Source: JBEKOF01 sp050015895 (lineage in GTDB: Bacteria > Verrucomicrobiota > Verrucomicrobiia > Limisphaerales > Palsa-1400). From it: a stretch of DNA of 9,692 bases. A program made the position numbers and the translations under genes. The notes under the pieces are model-generated. The model was not told the DNA's origin. It saw only the letters and a list, made by a program, of their open reading frames with translations, and made no database searches. The stretch is taken from NCBI GenBank assembly GCA_050015895.1, contig JBEKAN010000232.1, positions 1 through 9,692 on the forward strand, written 5' to 3'. Positions 5,756 to 9,692 of this stretch are shown here, one piece after another. Within the stretch, counting starts at the first letter, position 1. Each line of letters begins with the position of its first letter.

Positions 5756-8700
5756 ATGAGCGACATCATTGACAACCAGAAGTCGTATCTCGCCGACGCG
5801 GTAGGCCCGCTGCTGTCTCAATCCGAACGCGCTCATTTCGCTGTGGGCTTTTTCTTCCTCAGCGGTTTCAAGGCCATCGCCAAAGAATTGGAAAAAGTCC
5901 AGGAATTGCGCCTGCTCATCGGCAACACCTCTGACCGCGCGACAATCGAGCAACTTGCCGAAGGCCACGCCTCCCGCGAAGCCATCCTGGCCAAACAACG
6001 GGAGGGCGAGTTCCTCAATGCCCAACAGCGCGCGAACCTCGTCGCCGTGAGCGGGCGCGCCATCCACGCCCGGCTGGAAAGGCTCGACCAGACGGACCAG
6101 GATCAGGCGCTTGTGGGGCAACTGGTGCGTCTGATTACCGACGGGCGGTTCAAAGTGAAGGTTTACACCCGCGGCCGCCTCCACGCCAAAGCGTACATTT
6201 TTGACTATCCGCCGGGGCGCTTCGAGCCGGGCATCGGCATCGTTGGAAGCTCCAACCTCTCAATGGCGGGCCTCCGGGACAATACCGAACTCAATGTTGT
6301 TGTCCACGGAAAGGGAAACCACGAGCAGTTGCACCAATGGTTCGGCAAGCTTTGGGACGAGGCCGAGCCGTTCGCCACCGAATTGATGAACCAGTTGAAG
6401 TCCTCCTGGGCGCTGGATGAGTCGGTTACGCCGTACGAACTCTACCTCAAAGTCCTCTATCACCTGACCAAAGACCGCCTCGAAGAGCCGGACGTGCCGA
6501 TGCCTGCCGATTTCCCGCCTCTGGCCGATTTCCAGTGGGCGGCCGTCAAAAGCGCCATCCGCATCCTGAAACTTCGCCACGGCGTTTTCATCAGCGACGT
6601 GGTCGGGCTGGGCAAATCTTTCATTGCCGCCGCGCTGCTCAAATGGCTCAAAGTCCGCGAGCGCCAGCGCGCCCTTCTTATTTGCCCGACGCCACTGGTT
6701 AAAATGTGGCATGACCGCTTTGTTGACCGCTACGATCTTGGCGCGGAAGTCTTGAGCTTGGGAATGTTGAGCCAGCCGAATTTCGCCTTCGAGGAGGAGC
6801 GTTATCAAAACAAGCAGATTGTGCTTCTGGACGAGTCGCACAACTTGCGCCACAGCGATTCGTTGCGGTACGACCGCCTCCACCAGTTTCTTCACGCCCT
6901 TGGGTTGCCCGTGATTCTCTTGACGGCCACACCGCGCAACAGCCGCGCCCGCGATATTCTCAACCAAATTCGCCTCTTCAATGCAGATGATAAAATTGAT
7001 CTGGGCGTCGAACCGCGTTCCCTGACCAAGTACTTCAAGCTGGTCGAAAACGATGAGCGCCCGCTGCCGCCGCTCTTGCAGCATTTTCTCATCCGACGCA
7101 CACGCAAACACATCCGGGAGCATTGGCCGGATGCCAAAGTGGACGGGCGCCCTGTCCATTTCCCGAATCGCGTTCTCAGAACCATTGACTACAGCATCGA
7201 AAAAACCTACGGCGGATTTTACAAGCGGTTGCGCGATTTGATTGAGCCGCCAAACCCAAAGAAGAAGAAAACGACCGGCATGATTTACGCCCGCTACGGG
7301 CTGCACCATTACGTTCTCGATGCCAAAAAGGACGTTGACCCTTACAACGATTTGGCCCGCGCCGGCCAGCGGCTTCACGGCCTTATGCGCACGCTCCTGT
7401 TCAAGCGGCTGGAATCAAGCGTCGTTGCCTTCCAGGAGACTGTCACCAGACTGATCGAGCGCCACAAAATCTTCCTCAACGGTTTGGACGATGGCGCGAT
7501 TCTCGCTGGCGACAAAGTGGAGAATCTGCTCAAGGACATTGAAGAAGGCGACTCGGACAACGCCGACTTGCGCGCCCAATTGGAAAAACTCGCGGCCAAA
7601 TACGATCCGAATGACTTTCGGGTGGGGGACTTGCGCCGGGACGTGGAATCAGACCTCGCCACCTTGCAGGAGATGGCGAAGCACGCCGCGCCGATTACCC
7701 CCGAAAACGACGCCAAACTCCAACGGCTGTTCAAATGGCTCGACGAGGAACCGCTGCTGCGCACGCACAAGCTGCTCATTTTCAGCCAATACGTGGACAC
7801 CACACAATACCTCACGCGGCAGTTGCGCGGCGCGAAGGTTCGCCCGCCAGAAACCATTGAACACGCGGACAGTTCCCGCGAAGATTTGCAATCGCTGGTC
7901 AGCCGATTCGCGCCCATTGCCAATGAAGCCAGGGCACCGGTCAAAAAGCCGATTCATATTCTCGTTGCGACCGACGTTTTGAGCGAAGGATTGAATTTGC
8001 AGGACGCCGCCCTCATCCTAAATTACGATTTGCATTTCAATCCCGTGCGCCTGATTCAACGCTTCGGGCGCATTGACCGCATCAATTCCCCGCACACGGA
8101 GATTTACGCCTTCAATTTTCTGCCGGAGGCGGAACTCGAAAGGCACTTGGGTATTCAAGCCATTTTGCGCGAACGCATTTCGGACATTCACCAGACCATC
8201 GGCGAGGATTCCGCGATTCTCGAACCCGACGAGCAACTGAACGCCGATGCCATGTACGCGATTTACGAGGGCGACGGAAAGAAGCTGGAGGCCATTGAGG
8301 ACGCTATGGAGGCCGGCGTTGACCTTGAGGTGCAGGAGGCCGAAGACCTGCTCCGCCGCATCAAACGCCAGCAGCCGGAGTTGTTCGCCCGAATTACCTC
8401 GCTGTCCAACGCCATCCGCACAGCCAGGCGATTTGGGGCGGCAGACCAGCCGAAACGCCCCGCCGTGTTCTTTTTCGGCCAGGCTGGGGATTTCCAACGG
8501 CTGTGGCTGGCGGATGCCGAAGGCAACCTGTTGCACGAAGACAACCATTCCTCCCTTGCCGCGATCACCTGCACGCCAAACGAGAAGCGCCACAAACTAC
8601 CGGCCAACCACAACGGGATTGTCACCGCGCTGAAGGCCAAATTTGACCAGCAATATCAGGAGTATCTCGCGGCAGGAGGCACTCCGCATCGGCTGACTGT

Positions 8701-9019
8701 TTCGCAGCGCTGGGCGCTGGACCTCATCGCCCAGGCCCATAAACAAGCCCCTGATTTGTTTGCGGTGGAGGCGGAAGCCAAAGACATGCGGACCCGCTTG
8801 GAACGGCTGCGGAAACTCTGGAGCGTCAGCCCGCTCGATGGCCGGGTCGAATTTGCGTTGCGCGGCCTGCGCCAGCAAAAACCGGCTTTGAATGAAGCCG
8901 TCAAAGGCTTGGAATCGCTCGCCTTTGAATTCAAGCTGGACGTGCTGGCGGACAGGCAGGTTGAGATTTCCAAGCTCTCCACCGAGCCAACCATTATATG
9001 CACGGAGGCATTCATCTAA
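5756..9019 (+). CDS. PLD-type nuclease fused to SNF2-family helicase, probable defence/restriction protein
   Basis: A 1087-residue cytoplasmic protein from ATG 5756 (MSDIIDNQKSYLADAV); GTG 5732 is possible but would add eight residues unlike the family. The N-terminal phospholipase-D-like domain (about 1-215) carries one complete HKD motif, H143-x-K145-x4-D150, followed by GSSN (164-167). PLD nucleases with one such motif normally dimerise to form the active site. The SNF2-type motor follows: Walker A VGLGKS (283-288, K287), ICPTPLVKMW (about 309-318), DESH (359-362), LLTATP (388-393), LLIFSQY (673-679), VATDVLSEGLNLQ (737-749) and QRFGRIDR (768-775). Thus both ATPase lobes look intact. A helical insertion of about 240 residues between the lobes includes a lysine run at about 502-505. 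The tail (about 800-1087) has no motif I know. The next gene starts 3 bp later and looks like a DNA methyltransferase, so a restriction-like role with ATP-driven translocation is inferred. Relatives known to me are the DrmD helicase of class 1 DISARM, which lacks the PLD part, and other PLD-helicases beside methylases. Confidence 0.88.
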   Translation: MSDIIDNQKSYLADAVGPLLSQSERAHFAVGFFFLSGFKAIAKELEKVQELRLLIGNTSDRATIEQLAEGHASREAILAKQREGEFLNAQQRANLVAVSGRAIHARLERLDQTDQDQALVGQLVRLITDGRFKVKVYTRGRLHAKAYIFDYPPGRFEPGIGIVGSSNLSMAGLRDNTELNVVVHGKGNHEQLHQWFGKLWDEAEPFATELMNQLKSSWALDESVTPYELYLKVLYHLTKDRLEEPDVPMPADFPPLADFQWAAVKSAIRILKLRHGVFISDVVGLGKSFIAAALLKWLKVRERQRALLICPTPLVKMWHDRFVDRYDLGAEVLSLGMLSQPNFAFEEERYQNKQIVLLDESHNLRHSDSLRYDRLHQFLHALGLPVILLTATPRNSRARDILNQIRLFNADDKIDLGVEPRSLTKYFKLVENDERPLPPLLQHFLIRRTRKHIREHWPDAKVDGRPVHFPNRVLRTIDYSIEKTYGGFYKRLRDLIEPPNPKKKKTTGMIYARYGLHHYVLDAKKDVDPYNDLARAGQRLHGLMRTLLFKRLESSVVAFQETVTRLIERHKIFLNGLDDGAILAGDKVENLLKDIEEGDSDNADLRAQLEKLAAKYDPNDFRVGDLRRDVESDLATLQEMAKHAAPITPENDAKLQRLFKWLDEEPLLRTHKLLIFSQYVDTTQYLTRQLRGAKVRPPETIEHADSSREDLQSLVSRFAPIANEARAPVKKPIHILVATDVLSEGLNLQDAALILNYDLHFNPVRLIQRFGRIDRINSPHTEIYAFNFLPEAELERHLGIQAILRERISDIHQTIGEDSAILEPDEQLNADAMYAIYEGDGKKLEAIEDAMEAGVDLEVQEAEDLLRRIKRQQPELFARITSLSNAIRTARRFGAADQPKRPAVFFFGQAGDFQRLWLADAEGNLLHEDNHSSLAAITCTPNEKRHKLPANHNGIVTALKAKFDQQYQEYLAAGGTPHRLTVSQRWALDLIAQAHKQAPDLFAVEAEAKDMRTRLERLRKLWSVSPLDGRVEFALRGLRQQKPALNEAVKGLESLAFEFKLDVLADRQVEISKLSTEPTIICTEAFI

Positions 9020-9022
9020 CCT

Positions 9023-9692
9023 ATGCCCGCTCACAGAAACAGGGCACTGGAAGACAGGATTGACTCGTTGCTCAAAACACCGCTGCGCAATAAGGACGAC
9101 CTGGCCAAACTCTTTTGCACCTTGCTCGGTTTTCAGTTCGTTGGCCGTCGTCTGTCCAGCGAAAGCAAGGAAATGTGGGGCGATGGGGCGGTGGCGGCCA
9201 TCGCCAGGGCCGGTTCGTTTGAAATTCTCGCCCAGCATGGCGATGTCGCGTCCGGCGGCTTCGCCATTTTTTACGGGGAAATCAAGCCCTTCAACCTCTC
9301 GACAGAGCGCGCTCTCATTGCCCAACTGCGCAAAACGTTTCCCGACGCGCTGTTTGTCTTTGCCGACCCAAGAACTCTCAACAGCGAACGCGGCGCAAGG
9401 GTTCACCTGGTCCATGCCAAAATCACAGGCGGTGCGGAGCAGGACGCGGCCTCGCGCATGGTGGTCCGCCGGTTTCGCATCGGGCCGGGCGAACGATACC
9501 GAACCGCCGCCGAACGTCTGGCAAAGCTGGACCTCAATCTTGCTCCCGGCCTCAGCACTCTGGCTCTCCGCGACCTGTGCGACATGGCTTTTGACAAAGA
9601 GGCGCTCACCGACGAATTCTTCAAGAAACTGGATGGCCACATCAAAGACATCGAAACCGACCTTCGCAAAAACCAGTCCGACCTCACGCCTG
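9023..9692 (+). CDS. Eco57I/TaqI-like restriction-modification methyltransferase, N-terminal part only (runs off the right edge)
   Basis: ATG 9023 opens a frame that remains open for 223 codons to the window end. It follows the helicase stop by 3 bp; GGAGG (9004-9008) lies 14 nt upstream, a rather long spacing. No methyltransferase motif (NPPY or the SAM loop) is reached within the window, so the assignment rests on the leading domain. The pattern FAIFYGEIKPF, FPDALFVFADP, MVVRRFRIGPGERYRTAAERLAKL and then AFDKEALTDEFFKKLDGHIK (near 189-208) resembles, from memory, the region before the catalytic domain in large Eco57I-type methylases, where FDVEKVTKEFY is typical. These enzymes methylate adenine in double-stranded DNA and may carry specificity in a C-terminal TaqI-like domain. 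Tight linkage to a PLD-helicase supports a modification role that marks self DNA. If the full protein lacks a methylase domain, this call fails. Confidence 0.65.
   Translation, partial: MPAHRNRALEDRIDSLLKTPLRNKDDLAKLFCTLLGFQFVGRRLSSESKEMWGDGAVAAIARAGSFEILAQHGDVASGGFAIFYGEIKPFNLSTERALIAQLRKTFPDALFVFADPRTLNSERGARVHLVHAKITGGAEQDAASRMVVRRFRIGPGERYRTAAERLAKLDLNLAPGLSTLALRDLCDMAFDKEALTDEFFKKLDGHIKDIETDLRKNQSDLTP

Noticed and set aside
5505..5759. Open frames of 60-85 codons in the spacer before the helicase gene
   Set aside because: They are Pro/Ser/Arg-rich translations of repetitive C-rich DNA, overlap each other in several frames, and lack ribosome binding sites.
6260..7378. Long antisense open frame (372 codons, minus strand) inside the PLD-helicase gene
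   Set aside because: It is a shadow of a frame containing the PLD HKD and SNF2 motifs, with no motifs or ribosome binding site of its own that I can recognise.
9272..9293. GEIK in the methylase-like N-terminus as part of a PD-(D/E)XK nuclease
   Set aside because: An ExK triplet alone is common by chance; no confident preceding catalytic Asp in the right structural setting can be seen, and the segment fits the leading domain of Eco57I-type methylases.
8597..9640. Antisense open frame (347 codons, minus strand) across the end of the helicase and start of the methylase-like gene
   Set aside because: It would cross two plus-strand genes that are closely spaced and carry family-like sequence; its own product resembles nothing I know.

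Overview
The window is GC-rich, densely coding bacterial DNA with no RNA genes, insertion sequences or CRISPR arrays that I can see. Exported proteins with Gly/Arg-rich linkers, a secreted protein with LxxxQ repeats next to calcineurin-type phosphoesterases, and short repetitive intergenic words suggest a soil or freshwater member of the PVC group, with Verrucomicrobiota most likely. That assignment is inferred from style; no marker gene proves it.

Left part (1-3126, minus strand): a compact operon of exported proteins, read right to left. It starts with a signal-peptide protein of unknown function carrying four LxxxQ motifs (3126-1852). A metallophosphoesterase with a twin-arginine-like leader and a fibronectin-like N-terminal domain follows (1834-284). 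The 5' end of a second metallophosphoesterase-like protein overlaps it by 8 bp and leaves the window (291-1). The second protein aligns without gaps to the N-terminal domain of the first, so the two look like tandem paralogues.

Middle part (3127-5444): a roughly 150-bp divergent promoter region separates that operon from a two-component system on the plus strand. The system is an OmpR/CusR-type response regulator (3280-3963) and a sensor histidine kinase (3960-5444) whose GTG start overlaps the regulator's stop codon. An AT-rich patch in the divergent region contains ATTAA-N5-TTTAA. This fits the 11-bp half-site spacing of OmpR-family operators, so the regulator may control itself and the exported operon.

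Right part (5445-9692): a non-coding stretch of about 310 bp with short repeats precedes a two-gene plus-strand cassette. The first gene (5756-9019) encodes a 1087-residue fusion of a phospholipase-D-type nuclease domain, with a complete HKD motif, to an SNF2-type helicase. Three bases later begins a gene cut by the window end (9023-9692). Its N-terminus resembles the leading region of Eco57I/TaqI-like restriction-modification methyltransferases. Together they look like a DNA-modification-based defence system in which a PLD-helicase protein takes the restriction role. The cassette is the most interesting part of the window. What lies beyond 9692 is needed to tell whether it is a known restriction-modification or DISARM-like type or something new.
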